A stretch of 64,000 nt of DNA from Oscillospiraceae bacterium. Its GTDB lineage: Bacteria > Bacillota > Clostridia > Oscillospirales > Oscillospiraceae. Made by a program: the position numbers and the translations under genes. Location: NCBI GenBank assembly GCA_020025595.1, contig JAHHRV010000005.1, positions 98,322 through 162,321 on the forward strand. The letters run 5' to 3'. The notes below the pieces were generated by a model. The model saw nothing but the letters and a program-made list of their open reading frames with translations, was not told where the DNA came from and searched no databases. Shown here piece by piece: positions 23,727-32,593 of the stretch (positions within the stretch are counted from its first letter, which is position 1; every line of letters starts with the position of its first letter).

Positions 23727-24338
23727 GACGGTGCAGTATTCTAGTCGAAACGACCGGCTCCCAGATAGGGCCTAAAAATCCTATGAAGGGCATATCGATG
23801 AAGTCCCTTGTGTCTGCTTTTTACGCCCAGTTTAGGGTGGATGCTGGGGGTTAAGGATTCAGGGCGCACTCCAATGGCATGGAGTATCCGACCCGGTTTC
23901 CGTGGAGACCATTTATTGTGCGACGACGTTGTACACTCCTACCGGAGTCCGTTCGCGTACGAACTTGGTAAGAACCTGCAAGGCGGTGCACAGAATCGTG
24001 TGCTGTGTGCAGCGTAGCCTGCCTTGAGTGAATATGCCGGGAAAAGGGGATCTGGCGGATGGTGGTTATGGCCATAACCATTTCCGATATTGCCCCTGGA
24101 AACCATATTTGCAAAAGAGGCTAAGAGTCGATACGTTTCGCTGTGGAAATCACCTAGGCTGTCTTCACCGGGCAGACGAGGGATTGCAGTACGGACTAAG
24201 TGGCAATCGGGTACTCATTTATGTGGCAACACCTGAGCTTTGGGATCAAAGAGAAATCGCCTGCACGGCAACGGCAGGTTCTCAATGGGGAAAACCCACC
24301 CGACCTAAGCCGTAAGATTTATCTCGTCTGCTACCGTC
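23727..24338 (+). ncRNA. ole: OLE RNA (ornate, large, extremophilic)
   Basis: A 612-base non-coding region of about the right length (OLE RNAs are roughly 600 nt), directly before oapA and the dxs-tlyA-nadK-argR-recN genes that mark OLE loci. The ends pair: GACGGT (23727-23732) with ACCGTC (24333-24338), and GCAG (23733-23736) with CTGC (24328-24331), leaving one bulged T. Internal OLE-like segments include GGCTCCCAGATAGGGCC near the 5' end and GACCTAAGCCGTAAGATT near the 3' end. OLE RNA forms a membrane ribonucleoprotein with OapA (plus OapB and OapC), linked in Halalkalibacterium halodurans to alcohol, cold and magnesium stress. No terminator precedes oapA, so they are co-transcribed. Confidence 0.93.
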
Positions 24339-24364
24339 ATTACCATTCAAAAAGGAGAATCCCT

Positions 24365-24961
24365 GTGCCAAAACCGGATCCCGTTTCAGCTAAAAAAGAA
24401 GAAAAGCGTAAAACCAGAAAATGGGTCCTCACCGTTTTTCTGGCTACAATTTTTATTTCCGGACTTATTTCTCTGACCTCGGATGAAATCATGAAGCGCA
24501 GCAACACAGTGGTCGCTTTTGTCATTCTGCTGCTGATCGTTTCAATTGGCATTATTTTTGATATTATCGGTATGGCCGTTGCTTCTGCAGACGAAAAGCC
24601 ATTTCACTCCATGGCCTCCAGAAAAGTGGCAGGCGCACAGGAGTGCATTATGCTGCTGCGCAACGCCGAGCGTGTCAGCTCCATCTGCAACGATGTGGTT
24701 GGCGATATCTGCGGCGTTGTGTCCGGTGCTGCTTCTGCAACCATTGCTGCCCGGATCCTGTCGTCCTTCCAGTTCTCCTGGCCGGATATCGTAACACTGG
24801 TTATGTCCTCTCTGGTCGCTGCACTGACCGTCGGCGGAAAGGCAGTCGGCAAAGGATTTGCTGTCAATTCCTGCACCTCTATCGTTTTTCTGGCAGGTCG
24901 TGTAATCTATGCAGTTCGCCACATCACTGACATCTCCTTTTGGAAGAAAAAGAAAAAATAA
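24365..24961 (+). CDS. oapA: OLE-associated membrane protein OapA
   Basis: 198 residues from a GTG behind AAAGGAG. Basic N-terminus (KKEEKRKTRK), then TM1 (about 22-40), TM2 (about 51-73), and the family-defining block DIIGMAVASADEKPFHSMAS, RKVAGAQ, LLRNAERVSSICNDVVGD and ICGVVSGAAS. A third and probable fourth hydrophobic segment follow (about 138-160, 167-185), ending with a lysine cluster (KKKKK). OapA dimers bind OLE RNA and hold it at the membrane. The core resembles the DUF21 domain of CNNM/CorC magnesium transporters. The position directly 3' of OLE RNA is diagnostic. Confidence 0.93.
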   Translation: MPKPDPVSAKKEEKRKTRKWVLTVFLATIFISGLISLTSDEIMKRSNTVVAFVILLLIVSIGIIFDIIGMAVASADEKPFHSMASRKVAGAQECIMLLRNAERVSSICNDVVGDICGVVSGAASATIAARILSSFQFSWPDIVTLVMSSLVAALTVGGKAVGKGFAVNSCTSIVFLAGRVIYAVRHITDISFWKKKKK

Positions 24962-24976
24962 AAAGGTTGTGAAACC

Positions 24977-26839
24977 GTGCGTATATTACCTACAATTCGG
25001 GGACATGAGGATCTCGTCGTACTGAATGACGCCCAGCGTCAGCAGCTTTGCGGCGAAATCCGAGATTTTATTGTCTCCCATGTGGCAAAAACCGGCGGTC
25101 ACCTTGCCTCTAATCTGGGCGTGGTGGAGCTGAGCGTTGCCATAGAAACTGTTTATAATACAGCTACCGACCGTCTGGTTTTCGATGTTGGTCATCAGTC
25201 TTATATCCATAAGATGCTGACCGGTCGCCAGGCGGATTTTGAACATCTGCGTATGTTTGGCGGAATGTCCGGTTTCCCGAAGCCCAACGAAAGCGACACC
25301 GATTCTTTCGTCGCCGGACACGCTTCCAGTTCCGTATCCATCGCTCTGGGCATGGCCCGGGCAAGAAAGCTGACCGGTCAGGACTATCATGTCGTGGCGC
25401 TCATCGGCGACGGTGCTGCTACCGGCGGCATGACCTACGAGGGTCTGAACGATGTGGGTGGAAGCGGCGAACCTATGGTCGTCATTCTGAACGACAACGA
25501 AATGTCCATCGACCCCAATGTGGGCGGCATGGCAATGCATCTTTCCAAGGTTCGCACCAAGGAAGGCTACTCCAACTTCAAAAAATTCTATCGCCAGACC
25601 ACCGCAAATATCCCCGGCGGCGATACTATTTATAAGCTCACGCACCAGGTGAAGGAACACCTGAAGCACAAGCTGCTGCGCGGCACCATGTTCGAGCATA
25701 TGGGACTTGATTACCTGGGCCCCGTGGACGGGCACAACCTGCCCGAGCTGATGCAGGTCCTGCGCACTGCCAAGGATATGAACAAGCCTGTTCTCGTCCA
25801 TGTGATGACCCACAAGGGCCACGGTTATGTTCCCGCAGAGAACAATCCTGCAAAATACCACGGTGTCGGCAAGTTTGATCCTGCCGATGGGCACGGATTA
25901 AGCGCCAAGAAGAAAACTTTTTCCGATGTTTTCGGCAATGCGATGCTGGATCTTGCCAAAGAAGAGCCCAGACTATGTGCCGTGACTGCAGCAATGCCGG
26001 GCGGAACCGGTCTGCTGAAATTCAAAGCGGAATTCCCGGATCGTCTGTTCGATGTGGGTATTGCCGAAGAGCACGCCGTGTCCATGGCCGGCGGACTTGC
26101 CAAGCAGGGTGCAGTCCCGGTCGTCGCGATTTACTCGACATTTTTCCAGCGTGCCTACGACCAGATCATCCAGGATATTGCCTTGCTCGGCCTGCACGTG
26201 GTTCTGTGCGTAGACCGTGCAGGACTTGTGGGTGAGGACGGTCCTACCCACCACGGCGTATTCGATGTGGGCTTTATGGGCCACATTCCCGGAATGACGC
26301 TGCTAAGTCCCGCAAGCCATGAAGAGCTGACGCAGATGCTGCGCTGGGCGGTTCAGGAATGTACCGGCCCTGTGGCTGTGCGTTACCCCAGAGGTGCAGA
26401 AGGGGAGTACAAGGAATGTGCATTTACAGGCGATCCCGGTAACTTCTGCTGTCACCAGAAAGGCTCTGATGTCACCCTGATCACCTACGGCACTATGATC
26501 AATCATGTTCTGGCAGCCGCTGAAAAGCTGGAAGCCATGGGTATCCATCCCACCGTGCTTCGTCTGCTGTCCACCACAAATATTCCTGCTCAGGAGCTTG
26601 CAAAGCAGATCACAGGCGATCATGCTGTGATCATCGAAGAGACAAGCTCCGGCTGCGGAATCAAGGAATCCGTTGCATGGGCTTTGAGAGAATATGCCCC
26701 CAAATGCAGCGTTCACGGAATCGACCTGGGTTCGGACTTCGTCCCCCACGGTGACCCTGCTTCGCTGTATCATCTAACCGGTTTGGATGCCGAATCTATT
26801 GTAAATTATGTCCGGGAGGTCCTTCCCCATGAAAAATAA
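24977..26839 (+). CDS. dxs: 1-deoxy-D-xylulose-5-phosphate synthase
   Basis: 620 residues. It condenses pyruvate with glyceraldehyde 3-phosphate (thiamine diphosphate, Mg2+), the first step of the MEP isoprenoid pathway. Seen: VFDVGHQSYIHKMLTGR, the ThDP motif GDGAATGGMTYEGLN (about 149-163) with N-D-N downstream (VVILNDNEMSI), GHNLPELMQVL, VGIAEEHAVSMAGGLA (catalytic Glu), and the C-terminal GSDFVPHG. GTG start 15 bases after oapA. The C-terminus overlaps the tlyA start by 11 bases. ispA/xseB, usually upstream in OLE loci, are absent here. Confidence 0.95.
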   Translation: MRILPTIRGHEDLVVLNDAQRQQLCGEIRDFIVSHVAKTGGHLASNLGVVELSVAIETVYNTATDRLVFDVGHQSYIHKMLTGRQADFEHLRMFGGMSGFPKPNESDTDSFVAGHASSSVSIALGMARARKLTGQDYHVVALIGDGAATGGMTYEGLNDVGGSGEPMVVILNDNEMSIDPNVGGMAMHLSKVRTKEGYSNFKKFYRQTTANIPGGDTIYKLTHQVKEHLKHKLLRGTMFEHMGLDYLGPVDGHNLPELMQVLRTAKDMNKPVLVHVMTHKGHGYVPAENNPAKYHGVGKFDPADGHGLSAKKKTFSDVFGNAMLDLAKEEPRLCAVTAAMPGGTGLLKFKAEFPDRLFDVGIAEEHAVSMAGGLAKQGAVPVVAIYSTFFQRAYDQIIQDIALLGLHVVLCVDRAGLVGEDGPTHHGVFDVGFMGHIPGMTLLSPASHEELTQMLRWAVQECTGPVAVRYPRGAEGEYKECAFTGDPGNFCCHQKGSDVTLITYGTMINHVLAAAEKLEAMGIHPTVLRLLSTTNIPAQELAKQITGDHAVIIEETSSGCGIKESVAWALREYAPKCSVHGIDLGSDFVPHGDPASLYHLTGLDAESIVNYVREVLPHEK

Positions 26840-27635
26840 AAAAAGATTGGATGTTCTGCTGACCGAGCAAGGTTATGCCGACACCCGCTCCAAAGCTCAG
26901 GCAATTATTATGGCAGGTCTTGTGTATGTCAACGGTCAGAAGGCCGACAAGCCCGGTACCTCTTTTGAAGATACCGTATCCATCGAAGTGCGCGGCCACA
27001 GCTGCCCCTATGTAAGCAGAGGCGGATTAAAACTGGAAAAGGCACTGCGCGATTTCGGCGTCAAGCCCGAGGGCTATGTGTGTTCCGATTCCGGTGCATC
27101 CACCGGCGGATTTACCGACTGCCTGCTGCAGCAGGGCGCAAAGAAGGTTTTTGCCATCGATGTAGGCTACGGCCAGCTGGACTGGAAGATCCGTTCCGAC
27201 GACCGTGTCGTGGTCATGGAGCGCACCAACATCCGCTATGTGACACCGGAGCAGCTGGGAGAGCCCCTCGACCTTTCCGTGGTCGATGTGAGCTTCATCT
27301 CTCTGAAAATCGTGCTGCCCGCTATCAAGCAGCTGCTGAAGAGCGAATCCGGTCAGGTGCTGTGCCTGATCAAGCCTCAGTTTGAAGCCGGCAAGGAAAA
27401 GGTCGGCAAAAAGGGCGTTGTCCGTGATCCGGAGACACACAAGGAAGTTCTGGACAGCTTTGTAGCCCTTGCTCACGAGCTGGGCTTTACCATTCTGGGT
27501 CTGACCTACTCTCCTGTAAAGGGCCCGGAGGGCAATATCGAATTCCTGGGTCATCTGACTCTGGCAGATGTCTGCGGCATCGAGCCGGATACGGCAGATG
27601 TAGTCGCCCAGGCTCACACTGCTCTGAAAGGATAA
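26829..27635 (+). CDS. tlyA: TlyA family rRNA 2'-O-methyltransferase
   Basis: 268 residues with an S4 RNA-binding domain (about 1-60; RLDVLLTEQGYADTRSKAQA) and an FtsJ-like SAM-dependent methyltransferase domain (about 60-250; SDSGASTGGFTDCLLQQGA SAM loop, YGQLDWKIRSD, VVDVSFISLKIVLP). The family 2'-O-methylates ribosomal RNA (16S C1409 and 23S C1920 in mycobacteria, where loss gives capreomycin resistance). GGGAGG lies nine bases before the ATG, inside dxs. Confidence 0.93.
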   Translation: MKNKKRLDVLLTEQGYADTRSKAQAIIMAGLVYVNGQKADKPGTSFEDTVSIEVRGHSCPYVSRGGLKLEKALRDFGVKPEGYVCSDSGASTGGFTDCLLQQGAKKVFAIDVGYGQLDWKIRSDDRVVVMERTNIRYVTPEQLGEPLDLSVVDVSFISLKIVLPAIKQLLKSESGQVLCLIKPQFEAGKEKVGKKGVVRDPETHKEVLDSFVALAHELGFTILGLTYSPVKGPEGNIEFLGHLTLADVCGIEPDTADVVAQAHTALKG

Positions 27636-27639
27636 ATCT

Positions 27640-28503
27640 ATGAAACGAGTGATTCTGACGCCCAATCCCTATCGGGATAATGGTTTTCAAACCGTTCGCG
27701 CTGCACAGAGAATCCTTCAAGAATCAGGTGTGGAAACCAGGATCTGCCTTCCTTTTGAAGTAGATAAGTCCTTTAATCTCCCGAAAGATATTCGCTTTTC
27801 CCGTCTGGACAGAGAGCTGAACCGGGCAGATCTTGTGATCTGCTTCGGCGGCGACGGCACCATTCTTCACATGGCAAAAGCCGCTACCCGCCACAGACTG
27901 CCCATTCTCGGCGTGAACATCGGTACCATGGGCTTCATTGCAGAACTGGAAAGCAGCGAGCTGAAGGAGCTTGCAAAGGTTGCAACCGGTGAATACACGC
28001 TGGACAACCGGCTCATGCTGGATGTGACCGTACACCGTGGCTCGGATGTGGTTTTTCATGACATTGCCCTCAACGACATTACCGTCACCAAGGGTGCTGT
28101 GGCAAGAATTGTCCACCTGAATGTCCGCTGCGACGGAGTACAGGCCATGGAATTCGGCGGAGACGGACTGATCGTCGCCACTCCTACCGGCTCCACAGCC
28201 TACAGCCTGTCCGCCGGAGGCCCCATCGTAGAGCCGGATGCCAGAAACATTTTGATCACTCCCATCTGTGCTCATGATATTGTCAGCAAATGCATTGTTG
28301 CCTCTGACAAGCGCCGCATCAGCGTGCAGCTTGCGGCGAACGCACGCCGAAATGCGTACCTGTCCGTAGACGGCGGCAAGGCATTTAAGATGAACATGGG
28401 TGATGTTGCAACCATCACCTGTTCCAAACTGGAAACCAAACTGATTCGACTCAAGAAGAGAAGTTTTTATGATGTGATCAACAACAAATTCCGTAACCAC
28501 TAG
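27640..28503 (+). CDS. nadK: NAD kinase
   Basis: 287 residues. It phosphorylates NAD+ to NADP+. Hallmarks: GGDGT at 70-74 (catalytic Asp), the NxIGTMGFIAELE block, NDITVTKG, FGGDGLIVATPTGSTAYSLS and AGGPIV. It begins four bases after tlyA. NADPH is needed for the MEP pathway enzymes, fitting co-expression with dxs. Confidence 0.96.
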   Translation: MKRVILTPNPYRDNGFQTVRAAQRILQESGVETRICLPFEVDKSFNLPKDIRFSRLDRELNRADLVICFGGDGTILHMAKAATRHRLPILGVNIGTMGFIAELESSELKELAKVATGEYTLDNRLMLDVTVHRGSDVVFHDIALNDITVTKGAVARIVHLNVRCDGVQAMEFGGDGLIVATPTGSTAYSLSAGGPIVEPDARNILITPICAHDIVSKCIVASDKRRISVQLAANARRNAYLSVDGGKAFKMNMGDVATITCSKLETKLIRLKKRSFYDVINNKFRNH

Positions 28504-28521
28504 GATTGTGAGGTATTTCCA

Positions 28522-28974
28522 ATGAAGAATCAACGCCAAGCGAAAATTATGGAAATTATTTCTACCAAAGACATTGAGACTCAGGAACAGCTCCTGCAGG
28601 AACTGCAGGAAGCCGGTTTTTACTCCACACAGGCTACCATTTCCCGGGACATCAAAGAACTGCGCGTCGTTAAAGAGCTGACGAACTTTGGTACCTACCG
28701 CTACACCACATCTGCCAAAGACGGGACACACACATTTTCCGCCCGTCTGAACACCATTTTCAGAGAATGTATCACGGGATATGACTACGCCCAGAATATC
28801 ATTGTCATTAAAACCATGCCCGGTCTTGCATCTGCAGCCGCATCTGCCATCGACGGCATGAATATGGGTGTCGTTGTAGGCACTCTGGCCGGTGACGATA
28901 CCGTGTTCATCGTTATGCGTGATAATAACGCTGCCGCCACATTCTGCGGCGAAATCAAGAATCTATTGTCTTAA
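28522..28974 (+). CDS. argR: Arginine repressor ArgR/AhrC
   Basis: 150 residues. N-terminal winged helix (about 1-70; RQAKIMEIISTKDIETQEQL, QATISRDIKELRVV) and C-terminal oligomerisation/arginine-binding domain (about 80-150; GLASAAASAIDGM, GTLAGDDTVFIVMRD). Hexameric arginine-dependent regulator of arginine metabolism. It sits between nadK and recN as in many Firmicutes. Possible relevance to the Orn/Lys/Arg decarboxylase at the window start is speculative. Confidence 0.94.
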   Translation: MKNQRQAKIMEIISTKDIETQEQLLQELQEAGFYSTQATISRDIKELRVVKELTNFGTYRYTTSAKDGTHTFSARLNTIFRECITGYDYAQNIIVIKTMPGLASAAASAIDGMNMGVVVGTLAGDDTVFIVMRDNNAAATFCGEIKNLLS

Positions 28975-28990
28975 TTAAGGAAGTGTCGTC

Positions 28991-30640
28991 ATGCTGAGCC
29001 TGCTTCACATTGAAAATATCGCTGTCATTGAATGCGCAGATATTACTTTCGATCAGGGTTTTAATGTTCTGACCGGCGAAACAGGTGCAGGCAAATCCAT
29101 CGTGATCGATGCCATTTCCGCCATTTTGGGCGAGCGCGCCTACCGGGACATGATTCGTACCGGCGCAAGCAAAGCCTCCGTGCGGGCCGTGTTCCAAAAT
29201 GTGCCCAGACTGGACTGGTTTTCCGAGCAGGGCGTAGAATACGACCCGGAAACCGTAATTCAACGAGAAATCTATCTGGACGGCAAGAACATCTGCCGGG
29301 TCAACGGCAGTCTTGTTACCGTCTCCATTCTGCGCAAGCTGGGAATCCAGCTGATCAACATCCACGGTCAGCATGATTCCGCTGCGCTGTTTGATGAAGA
29401 AAATCACCTGAATTTTCTGGATGCCTTTGCAGATAAGCAGGATCTGCTGGAAAGCTATCGTGCCCAGTACAAAATCGTATCTGACCTGCGCAGGCAGATC
29501 GACAAGCTGTCCATGGACGAAGGCGAGAAGCTTCGCCGCATGGAGAGCCTCCGGTTTCAGATTGATGAAATCTCCAGGGCAGAGCTGGAAATCGGCGAAG
29601 ATGAAGAGCTGGAAAGCCGCAGAAAAGTTCTGCAAAATGCCGAAAAGCTCTCCGATGCCATTAACAACGGTGTCGAATGTCTGTATGGCGGCGACGATTC
29701 CGACGGTGCCGCAGCGCTGATGGCTCAGGCTGAGCGTTCCATGTCCAAAATTGCGCGTTTTGATGATTCTCTGGCTGCGCTCCACGAGCGAATCAAAGAC
29801 CTGATGTATCAGGTTCAGGACGCAGCTGAAGAGCTGCGTGACTGCAGGGATTCTTTTGCCTATTCCGCAGACGAGCTGGAACAGATCGAGAGTCGTCTGG
29901 ATGTGATTCACCGTCTGCGCAGAAAGTACGGTGCATCCTGCGCCGATATTCTGGACTATCTGGAACGGGCAAAAAAAGAGCTGGACCAGATTGAATTTGC
30001 AGATGATCACATGGAGCATCTGAAGAAAAAACTCAAAAAAGCAGAAAAAGATGCCGAGGATGCAGCAAAAGAGCTGCGGAAATCCCGAAAAACTGCTGCT
30101 GAAATCATGTCCGCACGCATCCTGGACGAGCTGCGTCAGCTGGATATGCCCAAGGTTCAGTTTGAATGTGTCTTTACCGAAACAGAGCTGTCCTCCAACG
30201 GTGCGGATGCAGTTGCATTTTATATGTCTGCCAATGCAGGCGAAGCGTTAAAGCCCATGAGCAAGGTCGCTTCCGGCGGTGAGCTGGCACGAATCATGCT
30301 CGCCATGAAGAATGTCCTTGCAGAAAAAGACAGCGTTTCCACGCTGATTTTCGACGAAGTTGACACCGGCGTGTCCGGTCGCGCCGCCCAGAAGGTGGCA
30401 GAAAAGCTGCTGAGTGTCGCATCCAGTAAGCAGGTGCTCTGCGTTACCCATTTGCCGCAGATCGCCGCACTGGCTGATACCCATCTGCTGATCTCCAAGG
30501 CCGAACACAACGGCAGAACTTATACATCTGTCACGCCTCTGGATACCGACGGGCGGAAGGCAGAACTGGCCCGAATCATCGGCGGTACCAACATCACCGA
30601 AACCACGCTGAAGAGCGCAGAGGAAATGCTTCGTGCTTAA
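28991..30640 (+). CDS. recN: DNA repair protein RecN
   Basis: 549-residue SMC-like ATPase that acts early at DNA double-strand breaks. N-terminal Walker A GETGAGKS (29-36) and INIHGQHDSAALF; a long coiled coil (about 155-370, with the turn near 240-290); the C-terminal ABC signature ASGGELARIMLA, Walker B STLIFDEVDTGVSG and VTHLPQIAALAD. Ends the argR-recN tail of the OLE operon. Confidence 0.96.
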   Translation: MLSLLHIENIAVIECADITFDQGFNVLTGETGAGKSIVIDAISAILGERAYRDMIRTGASKASVRAVFQNVPRLDWFSEQGVEYDPETVIQREIYLDGKNICRVNGSLVTVSILRKLGIQLINIHGQHDSAALFDEENHLNFLDAFADKQDLLESYRAQYKIVSDLRRQIDKLSMDEGEKLRRMESLRFQIDEISRAELEIGEDEELESRRKVLQNAEKLSDAINNGVECLYGGDDSDGAAALMAQAERSMSKIARFDDSLAALHERIKDLMYQVQDAAEELRDCRDSFAYSADELEQIESRLDVIHRLRRKYGASCADILDYLERAKKELDQIEFADDHMEHLKKKLKKAEKDAEDAAKELRKSRKTAAEIMSARILDELRQLDMPKVQFECVFTETELSSNGADAVAFYMSANAGEALKPMSKVASGGELARIMLAMKNVLAEKDSVSTLIFDEVDTGVSGRAAQKVAEKLLSVASSKQVLCVTHLPQIAALADTHLLISKAEHNGRTYTSVTPLDTDGRKAELARIIGGTNITETTLKSAEEMLRA

Positions 30641-30651
30641 AGGGAGATTCT

Positions 30652-30981
30652 ATGGGACTTGTCATCATGCTGCTGTGCTGCTGGGGAAGCGGCGCACTGT
30701 TTTATGGAATCGGCATATGGGCAGATCGTCTGAAAAAGCCCATGCACTTCTGGGCAGGCACCGAAGTTGACCCCAAAACCGTCCGTGATATTCCCGGATA
30801 TAATCACGCAAACGCCGTTATGTGGAAATTATATTCCATTCCTTATTGGATTGCAGGATTTTGCAGCTTTTTCAGTAATGCGCTGGCAGGAATCGTGCTG
30901 ATGCTGGCGTGTATTCCGGGTCTTGCCTTTCTTTTCCGGCAATATCACAAAATTGAGAAAGAATTTATGCAAAAGCCTTGA
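30652..30981 (+). CDS. Small membrane protein, 109 residues
   Basis: AAGGGAG precedes the ATG, 11 bases after recN. Two hydrophobic spans: residues 1-23 (GLVIMLLCCWGSGALFYGIG) and about 60-92 (IPYWIAGFCSFFSNALAGIV, then LMLACIPGLAFLF). A central loop is rich in polar residues (WAGTEVDPKTVRDIPGYNHA). The C-terminus is charged. This DIPGYN-containing layout is common in gut Clostridia hypothetical membrane proteins; I cannot assign a role. Its 3' end overlaps the tyrS promoter. Confidence 0.75.
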   Translation: MGLVIMLLCCWGSGALFYGIGIWADRLKKPMHFWAGTEVDPKTVRDIPGYNHANAVMWKLYSIPYWIAGFCSFFSNALAGIVLMLACIPGLAFLFRQYHKIEKEFMQKP

Positions 30982-31006
30982 CAAACCTTTTGTTTTTTGT
31001 TAGGAT
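30978..31006 (+). promoter_or_regulatory. Sigma-A promoter of the tyrS T-box transcript
   Basis: Perfect TTGACA (30978-30983), 17-base spacer, TAGGAT (31001-31006). The -35 sits on the last codons of the preceding gene. Confidence 0.85.
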
Positions 31007-31012
31007 ACCCAC

Positions 31013-31283
31013 ATCTGCATAGGTAACGCAGTGAAGGGATGAAGTAAGCGCCCCCTTTCTTACAGAGAGTCTCCGGTTGGTGCGAGGAGATAAGAAAGCA
31101 CGCCGAAATACCTCCCTGAGCGGCCTCTTTGAAATTTCAGTAGGGGAGGACGGGTTCGCCCGATACAGCGACAGGTGTTGTTAGACACCCTAAGGATGCA
31201 TATCGAGAGATTGCATTAAACCAGAGGTGGTACCGCGTATTTTCACGCCCTCTGTCCGTACGGACAGAGGGCGTTTATTTTTT
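31013..31283 (+). promoter_or_regulatory. T-box riboswitch controlling tyrS
   Basis: A 270-base leader with the T-box core AGAGGTGGTACCGCG (31223-31237), whose TGG triplet pairs with the tRNA acceptor end. A 13-pair terminator (31246-31273) is followed by TTTATTTTTT. A UAC triplet at 31109-31111 in the stem I region is the likely tyrosine specifier, matching the downstream gene. Uncharged tRNA-Tyr should stabilise the antiterminator (AGAGG with CCTCT) and switch tyrS on. Confidence 0.93.
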
Positions 31284-31307
31284 AATTATTTTTGGAGGAA
31301 GTTCAAA

Positions 31308-32531
31308 ATGAAACTATACGACGAACTGGTTGCCCGCGGCCTCATCGCCCAAGTCACCAACGAAGACGAAATTCGCGATTTGATCGACAACGGCAAGGCT
31401 ACTTTCTATATCGGCTTTGACCCCACTGCTGATTCTCTGCACGTCGGCCACTTTATGGCTCTGTGCCTGATGAAGCGTCTGCAGATGGCCGGTAACAAGC
31501 CCATCGCTCTGATCGGCGGCGGCACTGCCATGATCGGCGACCCCTCCGGCCGTACCGATATGCGCAGCATGATGACTCAGGAAACCATCCAGCACAACTG
31601 TGACTGCTTCAAAAAGCAGATGGAGCGTTTCATCGAGTTCGGCGAAGGCAAAGCTCGGATGGTGAACAACGCCGACTGGCTGCTGAACCTCAACTACATC
31701 GACTTCATCCGTGATGTGGGCTCCTGCTTCTCCGTCAACAATATGCTGCGTGCTGAGTGCTTCAAGCAGAGAATGGAGAAGGGTCTGAGCTTCCTGGAGT
31801 TCAACTACATGCCCATGCAGTCCTACGACTTCTACTACCTCTACCAGCACTACGGCTGCAACCTGCAGTTCGGTGGTGACGACCAGTGGTCCAACATGAT
31901 CGGCGGCATGGAACTGATCCGCCGCAAGCTGGGCAAGCAGGCAAACGCCATGACCATCACTCTGCTGCTCAATTCCGAGGGCAAGAAGATGGGCAAAACC
32001 GCAAAGGGTGCTGTTTGGCTCGATCCCAACAAGACTTCTCCCTACGATTTCTACCAGTACTGGCGTAATGTAGAGGACGCAGATGTGATGAAGTGCATCC
32101 GTATGCTGACCTTCCTGCCTCTGGAGCAGATTGACGAGATGGCAACCTGGAAGGATGCCAAGCTCAACGAAGCCAAGGAAATCCTGGCTTACGAGCTGAC
32201 CAAGCTGGTTCACGGCGAAGAAGAGGCCAACAAGGCTCAGGCTGCTGCAAAGGCACTGTTTGCCGGTAACGGCGATCTTGCCCATATGCCCACCACCGAG
32301 ATCACTGCCGAGCAGCTGAAGGACGGTCAGATCGGTATCCTCAACCTGATGGTTGCCTGCAAGCTGGCTCCTTCCAACAAGGAAGCCCGCCGTCTGGTAG
32401 AGCAGGGCGGTGTCTTCGTCAACGACGAGAAGGTTCCCGCACCTACCTTTGCTATTACCGAGGAAATGCTCAAGGAAGGCGTCAAGATCCGCAAGGGCAA
32501 GAAGGTCTTCCACAAGGCAGTTCTGGCTTAA
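31308..32531 (+). CDS. tyrS: Tyrosyl-tRNA synthetase
   Basis: 407-residue class I synthetase. Rossmann catalytic domain with the HIGH equivalent SLHVGHF (about 45), the tyrosine-binding YDFYYLYQHYGC and QFGGDDQWSN, and the KMSKS equivalent KKMGKTAKG (about 225-233). C-terminal S4-like domain (about 340-405; LAPSNKEARRLVEQGGVFVN). Start ATG 31308 behind TTTGGAGG. The protein has the usual TyrRS length. Confidence 0.97.
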   Translation: MKLYDELVARGLIAQVTNEDEIRDLIDNGKATFYIGFDPTADSLHVGHFMALCLMKRLQMAGNKPIALIGGGTAMIGDPSGRTDMRSMMTQETIQHNCDCFKKQMERFIEFGEGKARMVNNADWLLNLNYIDFIRDVGSCFSVNNMLRAECFKQRMEKGLSFLEFNYMPMQSYDFYYLYQHYGCNLQFGGDDQWSNMIGGMELIRRKLGKQANAMTITLLLNSEGKKMGKTAKGAVWLDPNKTSPYDFYQYWRNVEDADVMKCIRMLTFLPLEQIDEMATWKDAKLNEAKEILAYELTKLVHGEEEANKAQAAAKALFAGNGDLAHMPTTEITAEQLKDGQIGILNLMVACKLAPSNKEARRLVEQGGVFVNDEKVPAPTFAITEEMLKEGVKIRKGKKVFHKAVLA

Positions 32532-32593
32532 TCTTATCATATCAGGCAGGGGAGTTCTTCCCCTGCCACCTATACAGAAAGATGAGGTCCCCG

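Noticed and set aside
24028..24315. Open frames inside the OLE region (for example the 95-codon frame at 24028 and the upstream part of the frame from 24200)
   Set aside because: Chance frames in a structured RNA. The OapA start is the GTG at 24365 with its own ribosome site.
31314..32540. Minus-strand open frame of 408 codons
   Set aside because: Full-length mirror of tyrS caused by codon composition; not a gene.
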